A stretch of 62,048 nt of DNA from Planctomycetota bacterium (GTDB taxonomy: Bacteria; Planctomycetota; UBA1135; GCA-002686595): the NCBI GenBank assembly GCA_016220085.1, contig JACRIN010000001.1, positions 1-62,048 of the forward strand, read 5' to 3'. Position 1 is the first letter of the stretch. Each line of letters opens with the position of its first letter. Of this stretch, positions 18,467 to 27,520 are shown in pieces. Under the pieces are notes generated by a model. That model had not been told where the DNA came from. It did no database searches and worked only from the letters and a program-made list of their open reading frames with translations. A program made the translations under genes and the position numbers.

Positions 18467-19138
18467 ATGACCACCTCGGCCAAAGACATCCTCTCGAAGC
18501 TCGAAAAGCTCGGCGATCCGAAGGTCCGCGCGCACAATGCGAAATGGGGCGTCGGCAAGAAGCAGTTCGGCGCGAAGCTCGGCGACATCCGCAAGCTCGC
18601 GGCGAAGCTCGGGGTCGCCCCGAAGCTCGCCGGCGCGCTGTGGAAGACGGGCAACTTCGACGCGCGGATGCTCGCGGTGCTGCTGCTCGACCCGAAGCAG
18701 CTCTCGCGCGACCAGCTCGACAAGCTGGTGCGCTCCGTGGACGCCGCGCAAGTCGCCGACTGGCTCAACGCGTATGTCGTCAGGCAGCACGCCGAGAAGG
18801 AGGCGCTGCGCAACGCCTGGATGGAAGACGACGATCCGTGGGCCGCGCGCGCGGGTTGGAGCCTGACGTCGGAGCGCATCGGCAAGGACCCCAAGGGCCT
18901 CGACATCCCCGCGCTCCTGAAGCGCCTCGAGTCCAAGATGGGCAAAGCTCCGGCGCCGACGCAGTGGACGATGAACTTCTGCCTCGCCGGCATCGGCATC
19001 CACTTCCCCGAGCATCGCAAGCGCGCGATCGCGATCGGCGAGAAGCACGGCCTCTATCGCGACTACCCGACGTCCAAGGGCTGCACGTCGCCGTTCGCGC
19101 CGACCTGGATCGAGGCGATGGTCCGCAAGAAGGGTTGA
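18467..19138 (+). CDS. AlkD-like DNA alkylation repair protein
   Basis: A 223-residue, mostly helical protein matching the AlkC/AlkD HEAT-like family, DNA glycosylases that remove N3- and N7-alkylated purines. Visible family features are the N-terminal KWGVGKKQFGAKLGDIRKLA segment, the LDPKQLSRDQLDKLVRSVDAAQVADWL helix pair, the DPWAARAGWSL region and basic residues throughout. The length fits. It lacks nearby repair partners and stands alone. There is no strong Shine-Dalgarno sequence before the ATG at 18467, but the frame begins cleanly there. Confidence 0.85.
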   Translation: MTTSAKDILSKLEKLGDPKVRAHNAKWGVGKKQFGAKLGDIRKLAAKLGVAPKLAGALWKTGNFDARMLAVLLLDPKQLSRDQLDKLVRSVDAAQVADWLNAYVVRQHAEKEALRNAWMEDDDPWAARAGWSLTSERIGKDPKGLDIPALLKRLESKMGKAPAPTQWTMNFCLAGIGIHFPEHRKRAIAIGEKHGLYRDYPTSKGCTSPFAPTWIEAMVRKKG

Positions 19139-19387
19139 GCGCTCGGAGCGAGCGGTGCGCTCCGTCGGGTCACACGAGTCCACGAGCGCACAGCCCACGC
19201 CGCTCTACGCCCGCTGCTGGGCACGAGACGCGATACGCAGCCGCTCGACGACACCCACGACGGCCAAGCCGTGCGCCGGCGCGCGGTTTTCGCGACTCGT
19301 CGCCCGCGCCTCGACGTCAGGCGGCGTACGACGCACTCGATCTCGCTGCCGCACGAAGAGCTCGGAGCTCGACGCGACCGCCGAACC

Positions 19388-20473
19388 ATGCAACTCGAAC
19401 GCAAACGACGTTCATCTACGCGCGCCGCCGCGCTCGTCCTCGCATCCGCCGCGGCGCTCTCCGCCTGCAGCGCCGCGCACGACGAGAGCCTCGCTACCAA
19501 GCAGGTCGAGGCACCGACGACCGCCGACGTCGCGAACCCGATGGCGAGCTTCGCGCGCATGGTGCCCGGCGAGTGGCGGGTGACGGCGACGCGCGGCACG
19601 AGCACGTTCGATACGTGGCACTGGGGCCCGGGCGAGCGCTCGATGCGCGTGATGACCGATGGCTTGGATTCGGCGGTCGTCCCCAAACCGTGGCGCGAAC
19701 TGCAAGTCTTCTACTGGCATCCGGGGCGCGAGCAAGTCTGCATGCTCGGCCTCAGCCCCTACGCGAGCGGCGTGTGGGAAGGCACGATCGAGTTCGACGG
19801 CGAGTCCGCGACCGGCGTCGCCGACCTCTACCAGACGCACGGTCGCCGCAAGTTGGGCCTGCGTTGGACCTTCGAAGGTCCCGATCACTACCGCGACGCG
19901 CTGTTGGAGGCGACCGGTCCAGCGGGCTTCGGGCCGCTGGCCGAGTGGGAGCACTTCCGCTCTGAAGGTCCGCCCGCGCCGCGCACGCCGATCGTCGAGG
20001 AAGAAGTGCCGACGCCCTCGAAGAACCTGAAGCCGTTCGAAGTGCTCTTGGGACGCACGTGGCAGGCCGAGGGTGAGTGGACGAACGGCGAGCGCTTCCA
20101 CACCGAGACGACGTTCGAGTGGATCCCGTATGCCGAGGGCATCTACGCGCGCACGGTTGAGGTCGCGAAGGACGGCGAGCGCGTGCATCTGCTCGACGCA
20201 TACGTCTTCCACCACACCGGCACCGGCGCACTGCGCTGCCTCGCGCTGTCGAAGTCGGGCGGCGTGCACGAGGGTGACTGGACCGAGCTCGACGACGGCG
20301 CGTTGCAACTCGACCTGACGTGCTACGAGGATGACCGTGTCGGCCGGCGCGTCGTGCGCCTGGACTTCGAGCAGGACGGGACCCTGCGCGATCGCATGTG
20401 GTCCGCCGTAGGCACCGACCTCGAACTGCTGCTCGACGTCGTCCTCGCCCCGAGCGACCGACCTCGCGACTGA
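19388..20473 (+). CDS. Lipoprotein with two beta-barrel-like domains, unknown function
   Basis: A 361-residue lipoprotein: a basic N-terminus and hydrophobic stretch end in a lipobox (LSAC, C27). The mature part seems to hold two related halves, one beginning MVPGEWRVTA and the other LLGRTWQAEGEW, each with the short-strand W/G pattern of lipocalin-like or DUF1579-type domains. A proline-rich linker (about residues 198-216) separates them. No catalytic motif is visible. A role as a periplasmic ligand-binding protein is possible but not shown. The start at 19388 is fixed by the signal sequence; upstream reading is arginine-rich. Confidence 0.75.
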   Translation: MQLERKRRSSTRAAALVLASAAALSACSAAHDESLATKQVEAPTTADVANPMASFARMVPGEWRVTATRGTSTFDTWHWGPGERSMRVMTDGLDSAVVPKPWRELQVFYWHPGREQVCMLGLSPYASGVWEGTIEFDGESATGVADLYQTHGRRKLGLRWTFEGPDHYRDALLEATGPAGFGPLAEWEHFRSEGPPAPRTPIVEEEVPTPSKNLKPFEVLLGRTWQAEGEWTNGERFHTETTFEWIPYAEGIYARTVEVAKDGERVHLLDAYVFHHTGTGALRCLALSKSGGVHEGDWTELDDGALQLDLTCYEDDRVGRRVVRLDFEQDGTLRDRMWSAVGTDLELLLDVVLAPSDRPRD

Positions 20474-20640
20474 CCCGCCGACACCGCGGTCGCGCACGGC
20501 GATCTACCGATCGTCGAAGCAAGCACGGCCAGCGACGCCGAGCTTCGAGTTGGATGCGTCGCGGGCGCTCGGCGTGTCCCGAGAGCGAGCACCGACGAAA
20601 CGTGGGCGGACGAACGCATGGCGCAAGAGCGCAGCGGCGG

Positions 20641-20646
20641 TAGAAC
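20641..20646 (+). promoter_or_regulatory. Possible -10 element (TAGAAC)
   Basis: TAGAAC ends 7 bases before the ATG at 20654, with the flank GGCGGTAGAACC nearly matching that at 2963-2968. The distance fits a leaderless transcript of the GH95 gene. Confidence 0.35.
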
Positions 20647-20653
20647 CAACGCC

Positions 20654-22954
20654 ATGCTGCTCCACGTCCTCCTCGCGCTCGCACCGATCGTCCAAACTCC
20701 TCCGTCGCGCACGCTCGTCTTCGACGCGCCCGCGAAACACTTCACCGAGTCGCTGCCGATCGGCAACGGGCGGCTCGGCGCGATGATCTTCGGCGGCATC
20801 GAACACGAGCGCATCGTCTTGAACGAGTCGACGATGTGGTCGGGCTCGAAGCAGGACGCGGATCGCAAGGACGCGCACGAGCACCTCGCCGCGATCCGCG
20901 AGAAGCTCTTCGCCGGCGACGGGCGCGGCGCGCAGGAGCTCCTGCAGCAGCACTTCACGTGCGCGGGGTCCGGTTCGGGCTACGGCAACGGCAAGGACGT
21001 CGCGTTCGGTTGCTATCAGACGCTCGGCGAGCTCGTGCTCGAGTTCGGTGCGGGCGAAGCGACCGACTATCGACGCACGCTCGACCTCGGCACCGCGCAG
21101 GCGAAGGTCGCGTACACGCAGAACGGCGTGCGTTTCGAGCGCGAGGCGCTCGCCAGCGGGCCCGATCAAGTGCTCGCGTTCCGCTTCACCGCGTCGAAGC
21201 CGGGCTCGATCTCGCTGCGTGCGAAACTCGTTCGCAAGGAGAGCTCGTTGGTCGCGCTCGCCGGCCGCGACCTGGTTCTCGCGGGCGAACTCGCGAGCGG
21301 CCAGAAGGACGTCCACGGCGTCCAGTACGCCGCGGGACTGCGCGCGCTGGCCAAGGGCGGCGCGCACTCCTACGACGGCGAATTCGTCAGCGTGCGCGGC
21401 GCGGACGAGCTCGTGCTGCTCGTCGCGGCGCGCACGAACTTCGTGTCCGGCACGGACGCGACGCGCGCAGTCGGCGACCTCGATCGCGCGGCGACCAAGA
21501 GCTGGAGCGAGCTCGCGGAGCGCCAAGCGACCGATCACCGCGCGTTCTTCGACCGCGTCGCGCTGGAGCTGCCGAGAGGCCCGAGCGCGGACCGCACGAC
21601 TCCCGAGCGCCTCGCTGCGCTCGAGCGCGGCGAGGAGGATCCCGATCTCGCCGGGCTGCTGTTCGACTACGGCCGCTATCTCCTGATCTCGAGCTCGCGC
21701 CCGAACTCGCCGCTGCCCGCGAACCTGCAAGGGCTGTGGGCCGAGGAGTACCAGACTCCGTGGAACGGCGACTTCCACATCAACATCAATCTGCAGATGA
21801 ACTACTGGCCGGCGGAGGTCGCGGCGCTCGGCGATTGCACCGAGCCGATGCTGAAGCTCGTCGAAGGCTTCGTCGAGCCCGGGCGCAAGACGGCGCGGAG
21901 CTACTACGGCGCGCGCGGTTGGGTCGCGCACGTGATCACGAATCCGTGGGGCTTCACGTCGCCGGGAGAAGGCGCGGATTGGGGCTCGACGTGCACCGGC
22001 GGCGCGTGGATGGCGCGGCATCTGTGGGAGCGCTGGCTCTACTCGCGCGATCCCGCGGTGCTCGAGCGCATCTATCCGACGTTGCGCGACGCGGCGCTCT
22101 ACTTCGACGACATGTTGGTCGAGGAGCCGACGCACCAGTGGCTCGTGACCGCGCCTTCGAACTCGCCCGAGAACGCCTATCTCGACGCGCAAGGTCGCGG
22201 CGTCAACACGTGCATGGGCCCGACGATCGATCAACAGATCGTGCGCGAGCTCTTCGGCGCCGTGATCACCGCGTCCGAAGCTCTCGGCGCGGATCCCGAG
22301 CTGCGCGCCGAGCTCACGGCGAAGCGCGCGCGCCTCGCGCCGCACCAGATCGGCAAGCACGGCCAGGTGCAGGAGTGGCTCTCCGACTACGACGAGGCCG
22401 AGCCGCAGCACCGACACGTCTCGCCGCTCTTCGGGCTTTATCCGTCGGATCAAATCGATCCGCGGACGACGCCGGAGCTCGCGCGAGCCGCGCGCGTCAC
22501 GCTCGAACGCCGCGGCGACGCGAGCACCGGTTGGTCGCTCGCGTGGAAGATCGCGTTCTGGGCGCGCCTCGGCGACGGCGACCGCGCGTGGAAGCTCGCG
22601 AAGCTGCTCTTGAAGCCCAGTTCGGCGAGTGATCCGCTGCGCTACCACGGCGGCGGCACGTACCCGAACCTCTTCTGCGCGCACCCGCCGTTCCAGATCG
22701 ACGGCAACTTCGGCGCGAGCGCGGCGGTCGCGGAGATGCTGCTGCAGAGCCACGGCGCGGAGCTCGCGGTGCTGCCCGCGCTGCCGAAGCCGTGGAAGGA
22801 CGGCCGGCTCCGCGGCCTGCGCGCGCGCGGCGACCTCGGCGTCGACCTCGCGTGGAAGGACGGCAAGTTGACCGAGCTCGTCCTCCACTCGCCCACCCCG
22901 CGCGACGTCAAGGTCCGCGTCGGCGACGAGGTCCGGACCGTGCGCGCCGAGTGA
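20654..22954 (+). CDS. GH95-family alpha-L-fucosidase
   Basis: A 766-residue glycoside hydrolase of family 95, which inverts and removes alpha-1,2-linked L-fucose (some members act on galactose). Typical signatures: ESLPIGNGRLGAMIFGG near the N-terminus, NLQGLWAEE, NxNLQMNYWPAEVA, the acid-bearing PSNSPEN motif, and NLFCAHPPFQIDGNFG near the C-terminus, which holds the conserved aspartate. Domain order and length match the family. The N-terminal 15 residues could be a weak signal peptide, consistent with an exported enzyme. It implies use of fucosylated algal or mucin glycans. Confidence 0.93.
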   Translation: MLLHVLLALAPIVQTPPSRTLVFDAPAKHFTESLPIGNGRLGAMIFGGIEHERIVLNESTMWSGSKQDADRKDAHEHLAAIREKLFAGDGRGAQELLQQHFTCAGSGSGYGNGKDVAFGCYQTLGELVLEFGAGEATDYRRTLDLGTAQAKVAYTQNGVRFEREALASGPDQVLAFRFTASKPGSISLRAKLVRKESSLVALAGRDLVLAGELASGQKDVHGVQYAAGLRALAKGGAHSYDGEFVSVRGADELVLLVAARTNFVSGTDATRAVGDLDRAATKSWSELAERQATDHRAFFDRVALELPRGPSADRTTPERLAALERGEEDPDLAGLLFDYGRYLLISSSRPNSPLPANLQGLWAEEYQTPWNGDFHININLQMNYWPAEVAALGDCTEPMLKLVEGFVEPGRKTARSYYGARGWVAHVITNPWGFTSPGEGADWGSTCTGGAWMARHLWERWLYSRDPAVLERIYPTLRDAALYFDDMLVEEPTHQWLVTAPSNSPENAYLDAQGRGVNTCMGPTIDQQIVRELFGAVITASEALGADPELRAELTAKRARLAPHQIGKHGQVQEWLSDYDEAEPQHRHVSPLFGLYPSDQIDPRTTPELARAARVTLERRGDASTGWSLAWKIAFWARLGDGDRAWKLAKLLLKPSSASDPLRYHGGGTYPNLFCAHPPFQIDGNFGASAAVAEMLLQSHGAELAVLPALPKPWKDGRLRGLRARGDLGVDLAWKDGKLTELVLHSPTPRDVKVRVGDEVRTVRAE

Positions 22955-22984
22955 CCCACTTCGGCGCAAGCACCGAGTGAACTA

Positions 22985-23701
22985 CTACTTCGGCGCGAGC
23001 GCCGCGAGCAGCTCTTCGACCTTCTTCGGCGACGCGCTCGAGCCGCGCGGGAAGCGCGCGAAGCAGATCAGCGAGTCCTTCTCGCGCGACAGGTTGACGC
23101 GCAGCGTGTCGCGGATCGTGCCGCCGAGCTCGTACTCGCGCTCGAGCACGTACGGCGCGCTCCACTCGCGCCACGTCAGTTGTCCACGATCGAGCACCGC
23201 GCGCCCGCCGGTCGGCGGCAACATCACGGGCCCGCCTTGCACGCCGACCTCGAAGAGCTCCTTCGCGCGCGGCCCCGCGACCGCGAGCGGGTAGCGCACC
23301 AAGAACACCTCGCACGGCGGATCGCCCGGCGCGCGCGCGTCGACCTTGCTCCAATCGAACGGCACGAACGGCATGCCCGATCCGTCGGCGGATTTCTCCG
23401 CGGACTTCCCGGACGCCTGCTCCGGCGGCACCGGCTTGCGCTCGGGCTCGACGATGCCGGCGGCGGGGATCAACCGGAGCACTCGGTCGCCGTTCGCGAG
23501 CTCGGCGGACTCGCTCGGCACCAGCGTGAACGGCAGCTCGCCCGCCTCGAACCAGGTCGTCATCGTCTCGCGCGCGTCGACGGTGCGCGAACGCTGCCAC
23601 ACCAGCGCGCCGACCGCGCCGAACATCACGAACAAGAGCATCGCGATGCCGAGGATCGGCAGCACGCGCTCGGGCTTCTGCGGTTGGGCGTCGGGGCTCA
23701 C
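22985..23701 (-). CDS. Single-pass membrane protein, unknown function
   Basis: A 238-residue protein with one helix at about residues 14-35 and a large extracytoplasmic domain. A lysine/serine/proline-rich linker lies around 90-110. It starts at a GTG that overlaps the stop of the upstream gene (GTGA, 23698-23701). It resembles that neighbour in layout (short N-terminus, one helix, domain of about 180 residues containing loosely similar strands), so the two may be distant paralogues or partners. It is the last gene of the minus-strand operon beginning at 26267. I do not recognise the family. Confidence 0.75.
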   Translation of the reverse strand: MSPDAQPQKPERVLPILGIAMLLFVMFGAVGALVWQRSRTVDARETMTTWFEAGELPFTLVPSESAELANGDRVLRLIPAAGIVEPERKPVPPEQASGKSAEKSADGSGMPFVPFDWSKVDARAPGDPPCEVFLVRYPLAVAGPRAKELFEVGVQGGPVMLPPTGGRAVLDRGQLTWREWSAPYVLEREYELGGTIRDTLRVNLSREKDSLICFARFPRGSSASPKKVEELLAALAPK

Positions 23702-24372
23702 GGGGTCTTGGTTCCGATCCGGAAGGGCGCGAGGAGCAGTCCTAAGTCTGCGTCGGGGATCGGCTCGCGTTTCCCTTGGCGACGGATTTCGAGCACGATG
23801 AGCTCGCCCTCGGGGTCGGTCGAGAGGTCGACCAGCAGATTCGACGTTGCCGCCGCGGTCTGGATCGTGCCGAGCAAGCCGTCTTCCTTCCGCGGCGCGT
23901 CGGGCGTCGTGTAGTAGCGCAGCGTCTCGAGCTCGCGCCCCTGGACGAGCACCTTGCCCGCGACCGGATCGAATCGCCCGACCGGGCCGACGATCGGCGC
24001 GTCGGCTTCGAGCTCGGCCGGGTCGAACAGCGCCTTGCGGACCGCGGCGGCCTCCGACTTCGGATAACGCGACAGCGTGATCTGGTCGTTGGTGCCCGGC
24101 GGACGCACGAGCCACAGCTCGCCGTCGGTCCCCGGCGACGGCACGCCGGTGATCGACCAACCTTCGGGGCGCGCGTCGTGCGGCAGGACCTCGGCGAGGC
24201 GCGGCCACTGTCGCTCGGGATCGTTCGCGCGCTGCACGTAGCGCAGCGTGAAGAACACCGCGATCAACCCGGCGACGACGAGCACGAGACAACCGCTGCC
24301 GACGACCCAGACCCAGGTCGGCGTCTTCTGCTTCGGCGGCAGCTCGTCGACGTTCATCTCGCTCGTGCTCAT
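23698..24372 (-). CDS. Single-pass membrane protein, unknown function
   Basis: A 224-residue protein with an acidic, lysine-containing N-terminus, one hydrophobic helix at about residues 20-43 and a soluble C-terminal domain, presumably periplasmic. The start overlaps the stop of the 3-hydroxyacyl-CoA dehydrogenase gene by ATGA (24369-24372), and its own stop overlaps the next gene by GTGA. The family is not recognised. Its place after two acyl-CoA or carbonyl reductases does not reveal its function. Confidence 0.78.
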   Translation of the reverse strand: MSTSEMNVDELPPKQKTPTWVWVVGSGCLVLVVAGLIAVFFTLRYVQRANDPERQWPRLAEVLPHDARPEGWSITGVPSPGTDGELWLVRPPGTNDQITLSRYPKSEAAAVRKALFDPAELEADAPIVGPVGRFDPVAGKVLVQGRELETLRYYTTPDAPRKEDGLLGTIQTAAATSNLLVDLSTDPEGELIVLEIRRQGKREPIPDADLGLLLAPFRIGTKTP

Positions 24373-25232
24373 ACCGGCCAAGTGTAGAAACCGCGGCCCG
24401 ACTTCTTGCCGAGCTCGCCCCTCTCGACCTTGTCGCGCAGGATCGCGGGCGGCTCGAAGCGGGACCCGAGCTCGCGCGCGAGGTGCTCGGCGATCGAGAG
24501 GCGCACGTCGAGCCCGACCAGGTCGGTCAGCTTGAGCGGCCCCATCGGGAAGCCGTAGCCGAGCACCATCGCCTTGTCGATGTCCTCCGCGCTCGCGACG
24601 CCCGCTTCGAACATGCGCATCGCTTCGAGGCCGATCGCGATACCGAGCCGCGACGAAGCGAAGCCCGGCGCGTCCTGCACGACGATCGGTTCCTTGCCGA
24701 GGCGCACGGCAAGCTCGACGGCGGCGCGCACGGCGCTCTCGGAGCTGGCGGGTGTCTTGACGACCTCGACGAGCTTCATCAAGTGCACCGGATTGAAGAA
24801 GTGCATGCCGACGACGCGCTCGGGATGCGTCGCGGCGGCGCCGATCTCGGTGATCGGGAGCGACGACGTGTTGGTCGCGAGCAGCACGTCGGGTCCGAGC
24901 GCGCGCCCGAGGTCGCCGAAGAGCTTGGTCTTGAGCTCGATGCGCTCGGGCACCGCTTCGATCACGACGTCGACGCCGCGGATCGCCGCGGCGAAGTCGG
25001 TGGTGATCGAGAGGCGCGCGAGCGCGGCGTCGCGATCCGACGCGCTCAGTTTCTGCTTCTCGACGCCCTTGTCGAGGTTCGAGCGCACGCTCGCGAGCCC
25101 CTTTTCGAGCGCCGCTTGCGCGACGTCGAACATGCGCGTGGTGATGCCGCTCTGCGCGAGCACCTGCGCGATCCCGTGTCCCATCGTGCCCGAACCGAGC
25201 ACGGCCGCGGTCTTCATCGAGTTGGCGTCCAT
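24369..25232 (-). CDS. 3-hydroxyacyl-CoA (3-hydroxybutyryl-CoA) dehydrogenase
   Basis: A 287-residue NAD-dependent dehydrogenase that interconverts 3-hydroxyacyl-CoA and 3-oxoacyl-CoA. The Rossmann loop is GSGTMGHG (13-20). The catalytic dyad is H144 in GMHFFNPV and E156 in KLVEV, with the family's 12-residue spacing. The C-terminal dimerisation domain ends in RGELGKKSGRGFYTW. It is a stand-alone domain, without a fused hydratase. The start at 25232 follows a weak AGGA; an alternative in-frame ATG at 25217 would also keep the full fold. It is 6 bases downstream of the MDR dehydrogenase, so cotranscribed. Confidence 0.93.
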   Translation of the reverse strand: MDANSMKTAAVLGSGTMGHGIAQVLAQSGITTRMFDVAQAALEKGLASVRSNLDKGVEKQKLSASDRDAALARLSITTDFAAAIRGVDVVIEAVPERIELKTKLFGDLGRALGPDVLLATNTSSLPITEIGAAATHPERVVGMHFFNPVHLMKLVEVVKTPASSESAVRAAVELAVRLGKEPIVVQDAPGFASSRLGIAIGLEAMRMFEAGVASAEDIDKAMVLGYGFPMGPLKLTDLVGLDVRLSIAEHLARELGSRFEPPAILRDKVERGELGKKSGRGFYTWPV

Positions 25233-25238
25233 GTGTTC

Positions 25239-26267
25239 CTACTTGCCGGGCACCAAGACGATCTTGCCGGCGACTTGGCGTGCTTCGAGGAGCTCGTGCG
25301 CCTTGCGTACCTCCGACAGCGACAGCACGCGATCGACCGCGAGCTTGTACTTGCCGCTCGCGAGCTTGTCGAAGATCCCCGGCAGCGCGTTCTTCGGCCC
25401 CATCGTCGCGCCGAGCACCGAGAGGTTCTTCATGAAGAGGTGAGGCAGAAGCAACGAGACTTTCGGCCCCGTCGTGCCCCCGCAGGTGACCAAGCGTCCG
25501 CGCCGCGCGAGGCAGCGCATCGCGAGGTCCCACGTCGCGGGCCCGACGTGCTCGAAGACGACGTCGACGCCGCGACCGTCGGTGAGCTTCTTGACCGCCT
25601 TGTCCCAGTCGGGCTGCGAGTGGTCGACGACTTCGTGCGCGCCGAGCTCCTTCGTCGCCTTGCGCTTCGCTTCGGTGCTCGACGTCGCGATCACGCGCGC
25701 GCCGAGGTCGTTGGCGATCTGGATCGCGGCCTGGCCGACACCGCTGGTGCCGCCGAGCACGAGCACCGTCTCGCCGCGCTTCAACTGCGTGCGCGTGACC
25801 AACATCCCCCACGCGGTGACGAACGTCAGCGGCGCGGCGGCGCCGACGATCGGATCGAGCGCGGCCGGCAACGGGAAGACGAAGCGCGCGTCGAGCACGA
25901 CGAACTCGCAGTCGAAGCCGTCGGCGTGCTCGCCGCGGATGCCGTAGTCGTCGGAGAGGTGATCGAGGCCCGCGCGATCGAACTCGGACTCGCCCGACGA
26001 GAAGCCGGGCTCGAGCACGACCTTCTGACCGACCTTCAGGCCGGCGACGCCGGGGCCGAGCTCGACGATCTCGCCGGTGCCATCGCAGCCGAGGATCAAC
26101 GGCATCTTCAGCCCCGGAATGCCGCGCCGCACCCACAGATCGAGGTGATTGACCGACGCGGCGAGCACGCGCACGAGCACCTGCCCCGCGCCGGGCTTCG
26201 GAGTCGGGATGTCCTCGACCTGAAGGACCGAGGGCTCGCCGTTCTGGTGGATGCGGACTGCTTGCAT
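25239..26267 (-). CDS. MDR-family alcohol dehydrogenase / quinone oxidoreductase
   Basis: A 342-residue medium-chain dehydrogenase/reductase. The GroES-like N-terminal domain carries the usual VNHLDLWVRRG segment, and the NAD(P)-binding domain has LGGTSGVGQAAIQ. The zinc-ligand GHE motif reads GCD and the four structural-zinc cysteines are absent, which points to a zinc-independent quinone-oxidoreductase-like enzyme. It is the first gene of a four-gene minus-strand operon. Substrate unknown; context with a 3-hydroxyacyl-CoA dehydrogenase suggests acyl or enoyl chemistry, but this is inference. Confidence 0.9.
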   Translation of the reverse strand: MQAVRIHQNGEPSVLQVEDIPTPKPGAGQVLVRVLAASVNHLDLWVRRGIPGLKMPLILGCDGTGEIVELGPGVAGLKVGQKVVLEPGFSSGESEFDRAGLDHLSDDYGIRGEHADGFDCEFVVLDARFVFPLPAALDPIVGAAAPLTFVTAWGMLVTRTQLKRGETVLVLGGTSGVGQAAIQIANDLGARVIATSSTEAKRKATKELGAHEVVDHSQPDWDKAVKKLTDGRGVDVVFEHVGPATWDLAMRCLARRGRLVTCGGTTGPKVSLLLPHLFMKNLSVLGATMGPKNALPGIFDKLASGKYKLAVDRVLSLSEVRKAHELLEARQVAGKIVLVPGK

Positions 26268-26561
26268 GGACTCGTCGGACTTCGTGGGCCGCGCGGGAAG
26301 CGCGGAATTGTAGCGGACATACCGTGTCGCACCACTTCTTCCGGGTTCGGTCGACGCTCGCGTTCACCGGCGCAGCGCGGAAGCTGGAGCACGTGAACGG
26401 AGCTCGATTCGCGCCGCCGACGCGCCGCCATCGTTCCGAGCCGCAGCCACGGCACCGGGGTCGCGAGCTGTCGGCCATCGCCGCAGCCCGAGCCGACGAA
26501 GTGAGCCGCACCAGCTCCTCCAAGCTCGGTCGGCGTTCGAGAACGCGCGAGCACGGTGCGA

Positions 26562-26652
26562 GGCTCCACCGCCGCGAGCGCGCGGCTCGGCGTGCGACCG
26601 CCACGCCGCCGTCGAGTCGAATCGAAGTCGCGGCGGTGGAGCCCGGCTCCGT
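26562..26652 (+). repeat. Palindromic element, copy 1 (16-bp perfect stem)
   Basis: GGCTCCACCGCCGCGA at 26562-26577 is the exact reverse complement of 26628-26643, leaving a 50-base loop. The right arm and its flank (26622-26652) are almost identical to the right arm of copy 2 at 27650-27680. It ends 12 bases before the start of an ATP-grasp gene. It could be a REP/MITE-like element, a 5'-UTR structure, or a duplicated promoter region. Confidence 0.8.
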
Positions 26653-26657
26653 ACACT
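26652..26657 (+). promoter_or_regulatory. Possible -10 element (TACACT)
   Basis: TACACT ends 6 bases before the ATG at 26664 and abuts the right arm of the palindromic element. This spacing would give a leaderless mRNA. The second paralogue at 27718 lacks an equally good match at this spot. Confidence 0.3.
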
Positions 26658-26663
26658 GCGCCG

Positions 26664-27515
26664 ATGCAGCTTCGGATCGCGACCTGCCTGCCGTTGCCGG
26701 AGCCCGATCCCGACGAGGAGCTCCTGCTCGCCGTCCTCCGCGAGCGCGGCGTCGACGCGCGGATGGCGGCGTGGAACGACGCGAGAGAAGACTGGGCCGC
26801 GCCGGGCGCGACGTTGATCCGTTCGACGTGGGATTACATCCACGCGCTCGGCGCGTTCCTCGCGTGGCTCGACCGCGCGGCGTGCTCGGGCCCCGTTTGG
26901 AACCCGTCTGAACTCGTGCGCGCCAACGTGCACAAGCGCTACCTCGTCGAACTCGCGCGCCGCGGCGTGCCGACGACTCCGACTTGGCTCGTCGAGCGCG
27001 GAGCGCATGTCGAGCTCGGTCGCGAGCTCGACGCACGCGGTTGGCGCGACGTCGTGATCAAGCCCGCGATCGGCGCAGCGTCGTTCCGCACGCGGCGGTT
27101 CGCGCGCGACGAGCTCGCCGCCGCCGCCCTGCACTTGAACGGCCTCGTCGCGGATCGCGATGCGCTCGTGCAGCCGTACTTGACCTCCGTCGACGGCTAC
27201 GGCGAGCGCGCGCTGGTCTGGATCGACGGCGAGTTCACGCACGCGGTGCGAAAGCAGCCGCGCTGGAGCGGCGAGGACGAGTCGGTGTCGCCCGCGCTCG
27301 ACGTCGAGCCCGAGGAACGCGCGCTCGGCGAAGTCGCGCTCGCGCCGATCGCGAAAGATCTGCTCTACGCTCGCGTCGACGTCGCGCGCGACGAACGCGG
27401 CCAGCCGGTGGTGATGGAGCTCGAGCTCGTCGAGCCGTCGCTCTTCCTGAAGCAGAACCCGCTGGCGCTCGCGCGCCTCGCCGACGCGGTCGCAACCCGG
27501 TGCGGTGTCCGATGA
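26664..27515 (+). CDS. ATP-grasp protein, DcsG-like (first paralogue)
   Basis: A 283-residue ATP-grasp ligase. The N-terminal domain has the LIRSTWDYI motif (about 51-59) and NPSELVRANVHKRYL. The central ATP-binding part has VVIKPAIGAASF, with the adenine/phosphate lysine, and the C-terminal metal-binding strand is VVMELELVEPSLF. The RSTWDY family is usually annotated RimK-like or DcsG-like; DcsG forms D-cycloserine by ATP-dependent ring closure, but most homologues have no proven substrate. The nearby genes give no cycloserine pathway. It is about 60% identical by eye to the next gene. The ATG at 26664 is set by homology with that paralogue. Confidence 0.85.
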   Translation: MQLRIATCLPLPEPDPDEELLLAVLRERGVDARMAAWNDAREDWAAPGATLIRSTWDYIHALGAFLAWLDRAACSGPVWNPSELVRANVHKRYLVELARRGVPTTPTWLVERGAHVELGRELDARGWRDVVIKPAIGAASFRTRRFARDELAAAALHLNGLVADRDALVQPYLTSVDGYGERALVWIDGEFTHAVRKQPRWSGEDESVSPALDVEPEERALGEVALAPIAKDLLYARVDVARDERGQPVVMELELVEPSLFLKQNPLALARLADAVATRCGVR

Positions 27516-27520
27516 ACGTG

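Larger units (their letters stand above)
26268..26663 (+). other. 396-bp gap with a hairpin element and two possible promoters
   Basis: No gene seen. The left part holds a possible minus-strand -10 (TACAAT on the minus strand, 26312 to 26307) for the dehydrogenase operon. The right part carries the first copy of the palindromic element (26562-26652) and a TACACT hexamer at 26652-26657, only 6 bases from the ATG at 26664. Confidence 0.5.
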
